Positions 1 through 9,643 of a stretch of 64,000 nucleotides of DNA are shown here, piece after piece. Each line of letters begins with the position of its first letter. Position 1 is the first letter of the stretch. Origin of the DNA: JACKIC01 sp964543795 (GTDB lineage: Bacteria; Planctomycetota; UBA1135; UBA2386); NCBI GenBank assembly GCA_964543795.1, contig CAZIZN010000009.1:124001-188000 (forward strand), written 5' to 3'. Under the pieces are notes generated by a model. The model saw only the letters and a list, made by a program, of their open reading frames with translations. It was not told the DNA's origin and ran no database searches. The position numbers and the translations under genes are program-made.

Positions 1-804
1 ATCCCGCCGGCGCCGCGGCGCGTTCGCGTCCGCGCGTTGCTCGCGCACCGCTGGCCCCTGCTCGCCGTCGGCACCTCGCTGCTGGCGACCGGCAGCCTGC
101 TGGCCTGGCTCATGTTCCTGCAGGCGGGCGGCAAGGCGTCCGAGCAGCTGCGCCTCGACCGGGGCCCGACGGCGAACGCCCGCGGCACGGTCGACGCCGT
201 CGACGAACCGTTCCAGCGCGGCGGCCGCTGGTGGCAACAGGTTCATTTCACGTTCGCGAGCGCCGAGGGCGAACTGCCGGGCCACAGCTACGCGGCTCCC
301 GCACAGTTCGCCGCCGGCGATCCGATCGACGTCGAGTACCTGCCCGGCGAGGACCACGTCAACCGCGTCGTCGGCACCGCACGGCACATCTCCGTGGCAT
401 GGTGCGAACCCGAGCGCTGGATCGGCACCCTCGCCGTCCCCGGCATGCTCGTGCTGCTCGGCTGGCTCGCGAGCGTGTTCCAGCTGCGGCAGGTCGTCGT
501 GCACGGCGACGTCTCGGTGGGGCAGATCGTCGCGCTGGAACCGGTCCCGTTCGTGCTGCCGCAGATGTGGCGGGTGACCTACGAGTTCCGCGACCACCGC
601 GCGACGCCTCGGCGCGGACGCCACTGGGTCCGGCGACACGGCGAACTGGGCCAGCGCCTCGAGCGGCTGCACGCCAGCGGCCGGCGCGAGGCGCTGCCCG
701 TCCTGCACGACCGCCGACTGCCGCAGTGGAACCGGTTGCTGCTGCCGTCCGACTTCTTCGCCACCCCGCCGCCCGGCGGCAAGACCGCCGCGAGCCCGGT
801 GTGA
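1..804 (+). CDS. DUF3592-like membrane protein (5' end probably outside window)
   Basis: The frame is open from base 1; the first usable start inside the window is TTG at 37, so the N-terminus may lie upstream. From the TTG it encodes 255 residues. Two hydrophobic segments are visible, at about residues 8-30 and 130-150, flanking a soluble beta-rich stretch with the GTVDAV...Y..G..V.V.Y.P pattern typical of DUF3592-type two-TM proteins. A Pro-rich, charged C-terminal tail follows. Function is unknown; the family assignment is from pattern only. Its TGA overlaps the GTG start of the helicase gene by 4 nt (GTGA), so the two are probably translationally coupled. Confidence 0.6.
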   Translation: MPPAPRRVRVRALLAHRWPLLAVGTSLLATGSLLAWLMFLQAGGKASEQLRLDRGPTANARGTVDAVDEPFQRGGRWWQQVHFTFASAEGELPGHSYAAPAQFAAGDPIDVEYLPGEDHVNRVVGTARHISVAWCEPERWIGTLAVPGMLVLLGWLASVFQLRQVVVHGDVSVGQIVALEPVPFVLPQMWRVTYEFRDHRATPRRGRHWVRRHGELGQRLERLHASGRREALPVLHDRRLPQWNRLLLPSDFFATPPPGGKTAASPV

Positions 805-2768
805 ACGACGATCCCGTTCCGACGGTGCGCGAGCTGCTGGGGCCCGGAGGTCCGATCGCACGGCGCCTCTCCGGCTTCGAACCGCGGCCGCAGCAGCTCG
901 AGATGGCGCTCGCCGTCGAGCGCGCGTTCGCCGAACGGCGCCACCTCGTCGCCGAGGCCGGCACGGGGACCGGCAAGTCGTTCGCCTACCTGTTGCCGGC
1001 GATCGCCTACGCCGATGCGCACCAGGGCGAGGGCCCGGTGGTCGTGTCGACCCGCACGATCGCGCTGCAGGAGCAACTCGAACAGAAGGACCTGCCGTTC
1101 CTGCACGCGGTGCTGCCGTTCGAGTGGTCGTCGGTCACCGCCGTCGGCCGCAACAACTACGTCTGCCTGCGCCGCATGCACCTGGCCGAGCGCGAGCGCC
1201 ACCTGTTCGAGGATCCCGAGCGCGGTGGACAGCTGCGCCGCATCGTCGAGTGGTCCGTGGCGACGCACGACGGCACGCGCCAGGAACTGCCGTTCCAGCC
1301 GCTGCCCGAGGTCTGGGAGGAGGTGCAGGCCGAACACGGCAACTGCCTGCAGCGCGCCTGCAAGCACTACGAACAGTGCCACTGGCAGCGCGCGCGACGG
1401 CGCATGCAGACCGCGCAGGTCCTGATCGTCAACCACGCGCTCTACTGCGCCGATCTCGCGCTGCGCATGGCTGGCGCCGCCTACCTGCCCGCGCACCGCG
1501 TCGTGATCTTCGACGAGGCCCACCACCTCGAACGCGTCGCCACCGAGAGCCTGGGGCTGCGGGTCGGCCCGCGCACGATCGGTTGGCACCTGCGCCGCCT
1601 GCACGGTCGCCGCAGCGAGCACAGCCTGCTCGCGCGCCACGGCACGACCGCCGCGCGCCTGCTCTGGGAGGAGGTGCGACAACACAACGAGGTGTTCTTC
1701 CAGCAGCTCGAAGAGCGTCTGCGCAGCAGCGGCAACGGCGAGGGTCAGGCCCTGCACGATGCGGTGATCGACGAGCCGCTGACCGCCGTGCTCGGCGCGC
1801 TCGCGAGCGAACTCGCCAACGCGGCCGCGCGCGCGACCGAAGTCGACTCCCGCATGGAGCTGACCGCGCGCGTCAACGGCCTCGATGGACTCTGCGCGAT
1901 GCTGCGCGCGCTCTGCGTTCCGAAACCCGATGCGACGGTCCCGCTCGTGCGCTGGATCGAGCCGTCGCGGCACGGACCCGTGCTCTGCGGCGCGCCGCTC
2001 GACGTCAGCCATGCGCTGCGCGAACACCTCTGGAAGAGCGGCAAGGTCGCCGTGCTCACGAGCGCCACGCTCGGACCCGCCGACGACGCGGACTTCCGTT
2101 GGCTGCGCGGCCAGCTCGGCATCGACGCGGCCGACGAACTGCGACTGGGCTCGCCGTTCGACTACGACCGCGCGGTCGAACTCGTCGTCGAGGAGGCGAT
2201 GCCCGATCCGGCGACCGAGGCGGCCGCCTATCGCCGCGAGTGCGCCGAACGCACGTGCCGGCACGTGCTCGACAACGGGGGTCGCGCGCTCGTGCTCTGC
2301 ACCTCGTGGGACGCGGTGCGCGAGATCGCCGCCGCCCTGCGACCCCAGCTCGAGTACCGCGGCATCGAGCTGCTCGTGCAGGGCGAGGCGCCGCTCGCCC
2401 AATTGCTGGCCAGGAAGCACGAGGCACCGACCTCGGTGCTGCTCGGCACCGACAGCCTCTGGGAAGGCATCGACGTGCGCGGGGACGCGTTGACGCTCGT
2501 CGTGATCGGCAAGCTGCCGTTCCAGAGCCCGGGCCACCCGCTGACCCAGGCGCGGCTCGACGCGCTCAAGAAGCAGGGCCGCGATGCGTTCGGCGAGCAT
2601 TCGCTGCCCGAAGCGATCCTGAAGTTCCGCCAGGGCTTCGGCCGCCTGATCCGCAGCAGCCAGGACCGCGGCAAGGTCGTCGTGCTCGACCCGCGCCTGC
2701 GCACCAAGGGCTACGGCCGGCGGTTCGTCGCGGCGCTGCCGTTCGCCCGCGACACCGGCGCGGACTGA
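801..2768 (+). CDS. dinG: DinG/XPD-type ATP-dependent DNA helicase
   Basis: Superfamily 2 Fe-S helicase, 655 aa from the GTG at 801, which overlaps the previous stop by 4 nt; the frame extends further upstream but that part is shadow. Walker A (AGTGTGKS) is at about 53-60 and the DEAH box (FDEAHH) at about 237-242. Four cysteines (about 122, 182, 187, 193) lie between them, in the place and spacing of the 4Fe-4S cluster of DinG/XPD enzymes. The C-terminal domain keeps TSATLG, GTDSLWEGID and the Q..GR.IR motif VI. DinG enzymes unwind DNA 5'-3' and resolve R-loops and other structures during replication stress. The symbol is by family; YoaA-like function cannot be separated. Confidence 0.9.
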   Translation: MNDDPVPTVRELLGPGGPIARRLSGFEPRPQQLEMALAVERAFAERRHLVAEAGTGTGKSFAYLLPAIAYADAHQGEGPVVVSTRTIALQEQLEQKDLPFLHAVLPFEWSSVTAVGRNNYVCLRRMHLAERERHLFEDPERGGQLRRIVEWSVATHDGTRQELPFQPLPEVWEEVQAEHGNCLQRACKHYEQCHWQRARRRMQTAQVLIVNHALYCADLALRMAGAAYLPAHRVVIFDEAHHLERVATESLGLRVGPRTIGWHLRRLHGRRSEHSLLARHGTTAARLLWEEVRQHNEVFFQQLEERLRSSGNGEGQALHDAVIDEPLTAVLGALASELANAAARATEVDSRMELTARVNGLDGLCAMLRALCVPKPDATVPLVRWIEPSRHGPVLCGAPLDVSHALREHLWKSGKVAVLTSATLGPADDADFRWLRGQLGIDAADELRLGSPFDYDRAVELVVEEAMPDPATEAAAYRRECAERTCRHVLDNGGRALVLCTSWDAVREIAAALRPQLEYRGIELLVQGEAPLAQLLARKHEAPTSVLLGTDSLWEGIDVRGDALTLVVIGKLPFQSPGHPLTQARLDALKKQGRDAFGEHSLPEAILKFRQGFGRLIRSSQDRGKVVVLDPRLRTKGYGRRFVAALPFARDTGAD

Positions 2769-2799
2769 GGATTCCGGCGACAGGGCGCCCACCGCACTG

Positions 2800-2837
2800 G
2801 CGACAAGTGGCTATCGCTCTGATATCATCCCGATAGC
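2800..2837 (+). promoter_or_regulatory. Candidate promoter embedded in an inverted repeat upstream of the SPFH gene
   Basis: GCGACA (2800-2805) and TATCAT (2823-2828) are 17 bp apart, a fair sigma-70-type match. The -10 lies inside an inverted repeat, GCTATCG (2810-2816) with CGATAGC (2831-2837), a layout that would suit a repressor site. The short region is visibly more AT-rich than its surroundings. The ATG of the next gene is at 2851. Inference only. Confidence 0.4.
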
Positions 2838-2850
2838 TGCAGGCTCAGTC

Positions 2851-3771
<921 letters not shown>

Positions 3772-3777
3772 CCGGCG

Positions 3778-3990
3778 TTGGCCGAAGAACGCAAAGGCTT
3801 CCTGCTGCGGCTGCCGCCGCGGCTGCTCGACGAGCTGCGGCGCTGGGCCGAACAGGACCTGCGCAGCCTCAACGGGCAGATCGAGTGGCTGCTGCAGCAG
3901 GCCGTGCAGCGGCGCGCCGGCGGCGCGGCGCCGCCGGCGGACGGCGGCGCACCCGCAGACCAAGGCGACCCTGCGTCGCGCGGGGATTGA
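3778..3990 (+). CDS. Arc-like ribbon-helix-helix protein
   Basis: 70 aa from a TTG start 6 nt after the SPFH stop. Residues 5-45 form one short beta strand (KGFLLRLPP) followed by two helices, the second carrying SLNGQIEWLLQQAV, which fits the Arc/MetJ ribbon-helix-helix fold. The C-terminal 25 residues are low-complexity Ala/Gly/Pro. The pairing suggests it either regulates the SPFH gene or binds its product. No other start fits; the TTG start is the weak point. Confidence 0.7.
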   Translation: MAEERKGFLLRLPPRLLDELRRWAEQDLRSLNGQIEWLLQQAVQRRAGGAAPPADGGAPADQGDPASRGD

Positions 3991-4024
3991 CCCCCGGCAG
4001 CGCGCGGGCCGACGATGCCGCGCC

Positions 4025-5128
4025 ATGCGGAACCCCTCGCGACGAGCGCCGTCCGGACGTGCCCATCTGCGCCTGCTGCTCGCCGCCGCAGCGGCCCTGC
4101 CTGGTGCCGCACTGCCGCCCCAGGCGGAGGCGCAGCGGACGAAGGACCTCGTCGCCGCACTCGGCAGCGAGTCGCCGCGAGACGTCGCCCACGCCGCCCA
4201 CACCGCGCGCAGCGTCACCGCGCGCGAACTCACCTCGGCGCTGCAGAAGGCGCTGCACCGCTGGGCCGAGGACGACCGCGACCACGCCGATCTCGTGCGC
4301 CTGTTCCTGATCGACGCGCTGCTCGCGCACGGCGCCAGGGTCCCCGCCGAGGACCTGCGGCCGCTGCTCGACGATCCACGCACCGAAGTCCCGGCACTCG
4401 CGCTACTCGCGCGCGACTCGCGCCAGCACGAGGCGACGCTGTTCGAGCATCTGCGCGCGCACCACCGGCCCACGGCGAGCCCTGCCTTCGAACTCGACCT
4501 GCGTTGGCAACTGATCGCCGACCTGCTGATCGACCAGCGCACGCCCGGCTTCGCCGCCCACCTCTGGTCGCTGCGCGAGCAGACGCTGCACGTGATCGCC
4601 CACGACGGCCCGTTCGGCGACTCGAACGCGTTCTCGATCGGGCTGCCGGAGCGTCGCTCGCAGCCACCCGAGCCGGGCTTCCCGCCGCTGCCGCGCTACC
4701 AGCTCATGCGCGAGTCGAGCCTCGACGGCCACGATCCCGCGCGCGACGGCTGGACCGGCGAACTCGTCGTCGCAGGGCGCAGCACGGTGGCGATCGTGCG
4801 CAACCACCCCCACACGTCGCTCGCCATGGCGGGCCTGCCGGCGCACGACGAGTGGCTCGCGCGCCTGGCCGGCGTGCCGGCCGCGGACGCAAGGAGCCAG
4901 CGCCACCTCCAGGTCCGGTTCACGACGCCGGGCGCGTTCGCGACGCAGGTCGCGGCCGAACGCGACCGCGCCGCGGCGGAAGCCGCAGCGCTGCGGGACG
5001 CGCTCGTGCGCAGCGGCGCGCTGACCGAGGAGCAGGCCCGTCGCTGCGGCACGACGTGCGAGATCGTCGTCGCCGACCGGCGCAAGGCGCCTGGCGAGGC
5101 GCTGCCGGAGATCCCCGCCGCGAAGTGA
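4025..5128 (+). CDS. Secreted hypothetical protein, helical-repeat-like N-terminal half
   Basis: 367 aa. A Tat/Sec-like signal (Arg-rich n-region, hydrophobic stretch about 15-30, AEA-Q cleavage region) is followed by Ala/Leu-rich helices with spaced aspartates (about 40-200) that resemble HEAT-type repeats. The C-terminal part is a charged coiled-coil-like stretch with RDRAAAEAAALRDAL and a CGTTC cysteine pair. I do not recognise the family. The start is preceded directly by GCCGCGCC with a TA-poor -10-like GACGAT, so the gene may be leaderless. Confidence 0.65.
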   Translation: MRNPSRRAPSGRAHLRLLLAAAAALPGAALPPQAEAQRTKDLVAALGSESPRDVAHAAHTARSVTARELTSALQKALHRWAEDDRDHADLVRLFLIDALLAHGARVPAEDLRPLLDDPRTEVPALALLARDSRQHEATLFEHLRAHHRPTASPAFELDLRWQLIADLLIDQRTPGFAAHLWSLREQTLHVIAHDGPFGDSNAFSIGLPERRSQPPEPGFPPLPRYQLMRESSLDGHDPARDGWTGELVVAGRSTVAIVRNHPHTSLAMAGLPAHDEWLARLAGVPAADARSQRHLQVRFTTPGAFATQVAAERDRAAAEAAALRDALVRSGALTEEQARRCGTTCEIVVADRRKAPGEALPEIPAAK

Positions 5129-5183
5129 GTTCGTCGCGTCACGGCAACCGGGCCGCGGTCTTCCTGGGTGCGGAGACCCAAGC

Positions 5184-7439
5184 ATGACCCGACGATCCCA
5201 CGTTCTTCTCGCGGCGCTGACCGCGTTCCCCCTCGCCACCGTCCTCGCCCAATCCGACGCCGAGGCCACCGCCGTGCTGCAGCACCTGCGCGTGCCCGTG
5301 CACACGCTGCGCGAGCCCGGCGCCGCGCACGACGAGATCTGGACCGCCGGCCCGAACTGGAAGGCGTCGTTCCACGCCGGCCTCGAACTGCGGCTGTCGA
5401 ACCCCGAGGGATCGAGCCCGCGGCTCCGCTGGCACACGACCGCCGCCACGGTCGGCGGCCGCGAGCTCACGCTGCAGAAGGCCGTCGCGCGCGCCGTCGG
5501 CGACGGGCGCTGCGAGCTCGACCTCGGGGCGCTGATCGAGGCCTACGACGTGCGCGACACCGGACTCGAGCAGACCTTCGTGCTGCGCGAACGGCTCGCA
5601 GACGACCTGGTCGTGACCGGCGCGCTGAGCGGAGACTTCGCCGCACCGGTGCGCGAAGCCGCGCATCAGGCGCTCGTGCTGCGCGACGCGGCGGGCAACG
5701 TCGTGCACTACGGCGCGGCGACCGTCGTCGACGCGAACGGCGACGCGCTGGCGATCGCGACGTCGAGCGACGGGGCGCGCGTCGCGCTGCACGTGCCCGG
5801 CGCCTGGCTCGCGACGGCCGCCTACCCCGTGACCATCGATCCGCTGCTGTCGCCCGTGACCGTGCGTGCGACCAGCAGCCAGCCGAACCTCGGCCTGTCG
5901 ATCGACCGCGACGACCGCCACGGCAGCCGCAACCTCGGCATCGCCGTCGAGCGCCAGTTCGCCGTCGGCGACCGCGACCTGTACTTCGTGCTCTGCGACG
6001 GCAACTTCGCCAATCCCGTCGTGGTGTGGAGCCGCGCCACCGCGGTCGATCACGTGCATGCCGACGTCGCCTACGTCGCGCACGCCGACCGCTGGGCGTG
6101 CGTCTACCAGGACGACGTCGGCGGCGTGCAGTCCTGCTATTTCCATCTGCACGCGGGTGCCGACACGACCTTCTCGACGACCGCCACGATGCTGACGACG
6201 CAAGCGGGTGGCCGGCAGCGCCGACCCGTCGTCGGCGGCAATCGCGGCTCGTTCGCCCAGGGCGACCTGGCGCTGATCCTGCGCGAGTGGGAGCCCGCCA
6301 GCACGACCGGCAACACCAGCGCGACGGAGATCTGGGCCAGCCGACTGAACGTCGCGACTGGCCAGGAGCAGGCACCGTTCCGCGTGGCCGGCTCGTCCAC
6401 GCTCGACGCCGAGGCACCGGCGGTCAGCAGGGACTGCAGCGACGGCAGCTGGATGATCGCCTTCCAGACCTGGTCGAATCTCGTGCCGACGCGTTGGGGC
6501 ATCGCCGCCAAGCGCGTGCCGCAGAGCGGCAATCCGGCCAGCGGCCTGTTGCTCGCCGATCGCCGCACGCTGCAGGAGCACCTGCTGGCACCCAAGGTCG
6601 ACGGCGCCGACGGTCGCTACCTGATCGGCTACCAGTCGGTCTCGTCGGTGACCCATCCCGGCAAGATCGCGGGCGAACGCGGCGAGCAGGTCTACACGCT
6701 GCGCTTCGACTGGCCCGACGGCATCGGCAGCCCGACGAACGTCGCCACCTCTCGCTACCTGCTCGGCGGCTTCGATCGCGACTACCAGCTCGACAGCCTC
6801 GCCCACGACACCAACACGCGTTCGCACTGGCTGGCGACCGCGCGCAGCACCACCAGCGGCACGACGCGCACCTACCTGCTCGGCTACGACGGCGCCACGC
6901 GTTTCGCCCACGACCTCGCGGCGGCCGGTGCGCATCCGTCGGCGGCGGCGTTCGACGACGACAGCAACCGCTTCGCGCTGACCTACGCACAGGGCGTCGG
7001 CGGCGGCGACCAGCGCGTCGACGGCCGCTCGTGGGTCTATCCGACCCAGGCTGCACCCTCGATCCACGGCACGGCCTGCCCCGGCGCCGGTCTGATGAGC
7101 TGGCTCAACGCCTGGAAGATCGGCAGCGAGTTCCCGACCGTGCGCCTGCTCAACAGCCCGGCGAACGGCTTCGCGATGCTGCTGACCTCGTTCGACGACG
7201 CCAACGTCTCCCTGACGCCGTTCGGCCTGCCCGGCTGCACGCTGCTCGTCGACGTCTCGCAGGGCACCTACATCGGCGCGGTCGCCTTCGCCACCAACGC
7301 GGTCGGCGCGGCCTCGCTGCAGGTGCCGCTGCCGACGGGGCTGCCGGACTTCGACCTGCACTTCCAGTGGGCCGTGGCCAACTCAGCAGCCGCCGGCGGG
7401 TTCGTCACCACGCAGGGATTGTCCGTCGAGGTCCGGTGA
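5184..7439 (+). CDS. Large secreted hypothetical protein with planctomycete-type C-terminal domain
   Basis: 751 aa with a clear signal peptide (MTRRSHVLLAALTAFPLATVLAQ). The first ~200 residues look like a beta-rich domain ending in YPVTIDPLLSP, the wording usually seen before repeat regions of planctomycete cell-surface proteins. The middle is beta-propeller-like, with repeated segments mentioning W/Y and aromatic-Asp pairs. The C-terminal ~100 residues (LPGCTLLVDVSQGTYIG...FDLHFQWAVAN) form the beta domain often found at the end of planctomycete secreted proteins. Probably exported or surface-attached; function unknown. Confidence 0.75.
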   Translation: MTRRSHVLLAALTAFPLATVLAQSDAEATAVLQHLRVPVHTLREPGAAHDEIWTAGPNWKASFHAGLELRLSNPEGSSPRLRWHTTAATVGGRELTLQKAVARAVGDGRCELDLGALIEAYDVRDTGLEQTFVLRERLADDLVVTGALSGDFAAPVREAAHQALVLRDAAGNVVHYGAATVVDANGDALAIATSSDGARVALHVPGAWLATAAYPVTIDPLLSPVTVRATSSQPNLGLSIDRDDRHGSRNLGIAVERQFAVGDRDLYFVLCDGNFANPVVVWSRATAVDHVHADVAYVAHADRWACVYQDDVGGVQSCYFHLHAGADTTFSTTATMLTTQAGGRQRRPVVGGNRGSFAQGDLALILREWEPASTTGNTSATEIWASRLNVATGQEQAPFRVAGSSTLDAEAPAVSRDCSDGSWMIAFQTWSNLVPTRWGIAAKRVPQSGNPASGLLLADRRTLQEHLLAPKVDGADGRYLIGYQSVSSVTHPGKIAGERGEQVYTLRFDWPDGIGSPTNVATSRYLLGGFDRDYQLDSLAHDTNTRSHWLATARSTTSGTTRTYLLGYDGATRFAHDLAAAGAHPSAAAFDDDSNRFALTYAQGVGGGDQRVDGRSWVYPTQAAPSIHGTACPGAGLMSWLNAWKIGSEFPTVRLLNSPANGFAMLLTSFDDANVSLTPFGLPGCTLLVDVSQGTYIGAVAFATNAVGAASLQVPLPTGLPDFDLHFQWAVANSAAAGGFVTTQGLSVEVR

Positions 7440-7571
7440 TCCTCGCTGCCCAGACCGGCTCGAGGCGACGGTAGCATGGCCACCCGGGGCGGCACGGCAG
7501 CCGCGGTGGACACGAAATCCGTCGCTGGCTGCGTCCGTTCCTCCGGTGCTGCGTCCTGCGAGGTGAACACC

Positions 7572-8399
7572 ATGAACGAACCCAATCCCACCTCCTCCCC
7601 CTCCCCCGACGACATCCGCACCACCGTGCGCGAGCGCTACGGCAAGATCCCCGGTAGTGCGGCGGCCGGCGGCACCACCTCCTGCTGCACGCCGAGCACC
7701 GGCTGCTGCGGACCGGCCGCAGCACCCGACCGGGTGGCGCAGGACCTCGGCTACTCGGCCGACGACACCGCCGCGGTGCCCGAAGGCAGCAACTTCGGCC
7801 TCGGCTGCGGCAATCCGACCGGCATCCAGAGCCTCGCGCCCGGCGAGGTCGTGCTCGACCTCGGCAGCGGTGCCGGGTTCGACGCCTTCCTCGCCGCTCG
7901 CGCGGTCGGCCCGACGGGCAAGGTCCTCGGCGTCGACATGACGCCCGAGATGCTGCAGCAGGCGCGTGCCAACCTGAAGAAGAGCGGCCGCACGAACGTC
8001 GAGTTCCGGCTCGGCGAGATCGAGAACCTGCCCGTCGCCGACCAGAGCGTCGACGTGATCCTGTCGAACTGCGTCATCAACCTCTCGCCCGACAAGCAGC
8101 GCGTCTTCCGCGAGGCGTTCCGCGTGCTGCGACCCGGCGGCCGCCTGCAGATCAGCGACATCGTCGCGCTGCAGCCGCTGCCCGAGGATCTGCGCGCCGA
8201 CCTCGACCTCTACGCCGGCTGCGTCGCCGGCGCAGCACTCGTCGACGACCTGCGCGCGATGATGCGGGACGCGGGCTTCGTCGACATCGCGATCGAGCCC
8301 AAGGCGGCACTGCAGGCCACGGTCGACGGCTGGTTCCCGGGCCGCGGCGTCGGCGGATTCGTCGCGTCGGCCGACATCACCGCGAGGAAACTCCGGTGA
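7572..8399 (+). CDS. arsM: Arsenite S-adenosylmethionine methyltransferase
   Basis: 275 aa from ATG 7572, chosen over the longer frame from 7476 because GAGGTG sits 5-8 nt upstream and the family begins with a short polar tail. Class I SAM-binding motif VLDLGSGAGFD at about 95-105, motif VLGVDMTPEM, and the ArsM cysteines: a CC pair in the N-terminal tail, ILSNCVINL and YAGCVAGA. ArsM methylates As(III) to volatile or less retained species in the cytoplasm. Its stop overlaps the start of an ECF sigma gene by 4 nt, which points to a co-transcribed, possibly autoregulated arsenic response. No arsR or arsB is next to it. Confidence 0.9.
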   Translation: MNEPNPTSSPSPDDIRTTVRERYGKIPGSAAAGGTTSCCTPSTGCCGPAAAPDRVAQDLGYSADDTAAVPEGSNFGLGCGNPTGIQSLAPGEVVLDLGSGAGFDAFLAARAVGPTGKVLGVDMTPEMLQQARANLKKSGRTNVEFRLGEIENLPVADQSVDVILSNCVINLSPDKQRVFREAFRVLRPGGRLQISDIVALQPLPEDLRADLDLYAGCVAGAALVDDLRAMMRDAGFVDIAIEPKAALQATVDGWFPGRGVGGFVASADITARKLR

Positions 8400-8977
8400 G
8401 CGGCACGCTGCCGCCGCCCGACCCGTCCGCCGTGCACGCCGAACTCGGCGCGGCGCTGCGACGGTACGTGCGCGGCCGCGTCGCCGACCCGCATGCTGCC
8501 GAGGACATCGTGCAGGACGTGTTCCTCGCGCTCTCCCGACAGCTGCAGCAGGGGCTGCCTACCGGACCGCTGCACGCGTGGCTGTTCCGGGTCGCGCGCA
8601 ACGCCGTGGTCGATCACCATCGCCGCCGCCGCAAGTCCACGTCGACGTCCGCCGACGGCGCGGACATCGCCGGCACCGACGACACCGAGCTCGCCGGCGA
8701 GGCCGGCCAGCTGCTGGCCTCCTGCCGCCGGTTCCTCCACGAACTGCCCGAAGAGCAACGCGAAGCGATCGTCGCGACCGAGTACGAAGGCGTCTCGCAG
8801 GCCGAACTGGCACGACGCCTCGGTTTGTCGGCGTCGACGATCAAGTCGCGCGTGCAGCGCGGCAGGCAGCGCCTCGAGCAGGCGCTGCGCGACTGCTGCA
8901 CGTTCGAGTTCGACCGCCGCGGCGGCCTCGTCGATTGGCAACGCCGCCCCGGTGGCGGTTGCACGGACTGCAACTGA
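8396..8977 (+). CDS. sigZ: SigZ-like ECF RNA polymerase sigma factor with Cys-containing tail
   Basis: 193 aa from GTG 8396, overlapping the arsM stop (GTGA). Region 2 (HAAEDIVQDVFLAL, WLFRVARNAVVDHHR) and region 4 (QREAIVATEYEGVSQAELARRLGLS...KSRVQRGRQRL) are clear. The C-terminus carries cysteines: DCCTFEFDRRG...GGCTDCN, the signature of SigZ-type sigma factors. No anti-sigma gene is adjacent, so the cysteine tail may sense thiol-reactive metals or metalloids directly; that is inference from placement after arsM. The symbol is by family resemblance. Confidence 0.85.
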   Translation: MSGTLPPPDPSAVHAELGAALRRYVRGRVADPHAAEDIVQDVFLALSRQLQQGLPTGPLHAWLFRVARNAVVDHHRRRRKSTSTSADGADIAGTDDTELAGEAGQLLASCRRFLHELPEEQREAIVATEYEGVSQAELARRLGLSASTIKSRVQRGRQRLEQALRDCCTFEFDRRGGLVDWQRRPGGGCTDCN

Positions 8978-8992
8978 CCGCACCGGCGGCCG

Positions 8993-9586
8993 TCACCCCG
9001 GCAGCGTGTCGAACGAGAGTTCGCGCCGCTGGCAGGTGCGCCGTTCGAGATCGAACGCGAGGCAGCTGTCGTGCGGCAGCGAGTAGACGTGCAGCGTGAC
9101 CGCGAAGTCGTGGGCGCTCGTCGCCGGGTTGCCGAGCCGGTGGATCGCCCGGATGCGATCGGCGGTGGCCACCGCACCCACCTGCGTGATCACGCCCTCG
9201 CCGGTCCGTTCGAGCCCGACGCAACCGCCCTTGTCCCTCGGATCGCTGGCGATCGCCGCGTCGGGCAGCGACGAGCCGGGCACGAGGCGGAACGTCTCCT
9301 CGGAGATCTGGCCGCGCACGAGCCGCACCCAGCCGAGATTGCCGGCATGGTTGTGGATCGGCGTGAACTGGCCGGGGCCCCAGGTCAGCACCATCACGTC
9401 GAAGTACGGACCGCGGTGCACGAGGCGCCGCGCGTACTTGTCCGCGCGCACGCCGACGAACGGCCGCACGGTCGACTCCTCGAGCACGCCGTCGCCGACG
9501 ATGGCCTGCACCCGTTCGATCGTGATCTCCTTCGGGTCGAGGCGATCGAGGCAGTCGACCAGGGTCTGCAGGCTCAGGTAGTGCAC
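8993..9586 (-). CDS. cdo: Cysteine dioxygenase type I
   Basis: 197 aa cupin. The iron-binding cupin motif 1 is GPGQFTPIHNHAGNLGWVR (two His at IHNH) and the third His lies in the VTLHVYSLP motif near residue 170, all in the family positions. Cysteine dioxygenase oxidises L-cysteine to cysteine sulfinate in the cytoplasm. Convergent with sigZ (15 bp between stops) and co-directional with the POT transporter upstream, which could supply cysteine from peptides. Confidence 0.9.
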   Translation of the reverse strand: MHYLSLQTLVDCLDRLDPKEITIERVQAIVGDGVLEESTVRPFVGVRADKYARRLVHRGPYFDVMVLTWGPGQFTPIHNHAGNLGWVRLVRGQISEETFRLVPGSSLPDAAIASDPRDKGGCVGLERTGEGVITQVGAVATADRIRAIHRLGNPATSAHDFAVTLHVYSLPHDSCLAFDLERRTCQRRELSFDTLPG

Positions 9587-9643
9587 GCGGCCGATGGTGC
9601 CTCGGTGCCCGGCGGCCGGCGAGGTGGCTCTGGTGCGGAGGAG

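Noticed and set aside
579..2792. 737-residue minus-strand frame across the helicase gene
   Set aside because: Opposite-strand shadow of a GC-rich gene; it has no motif and the plus-strand helicase motifs are complete.
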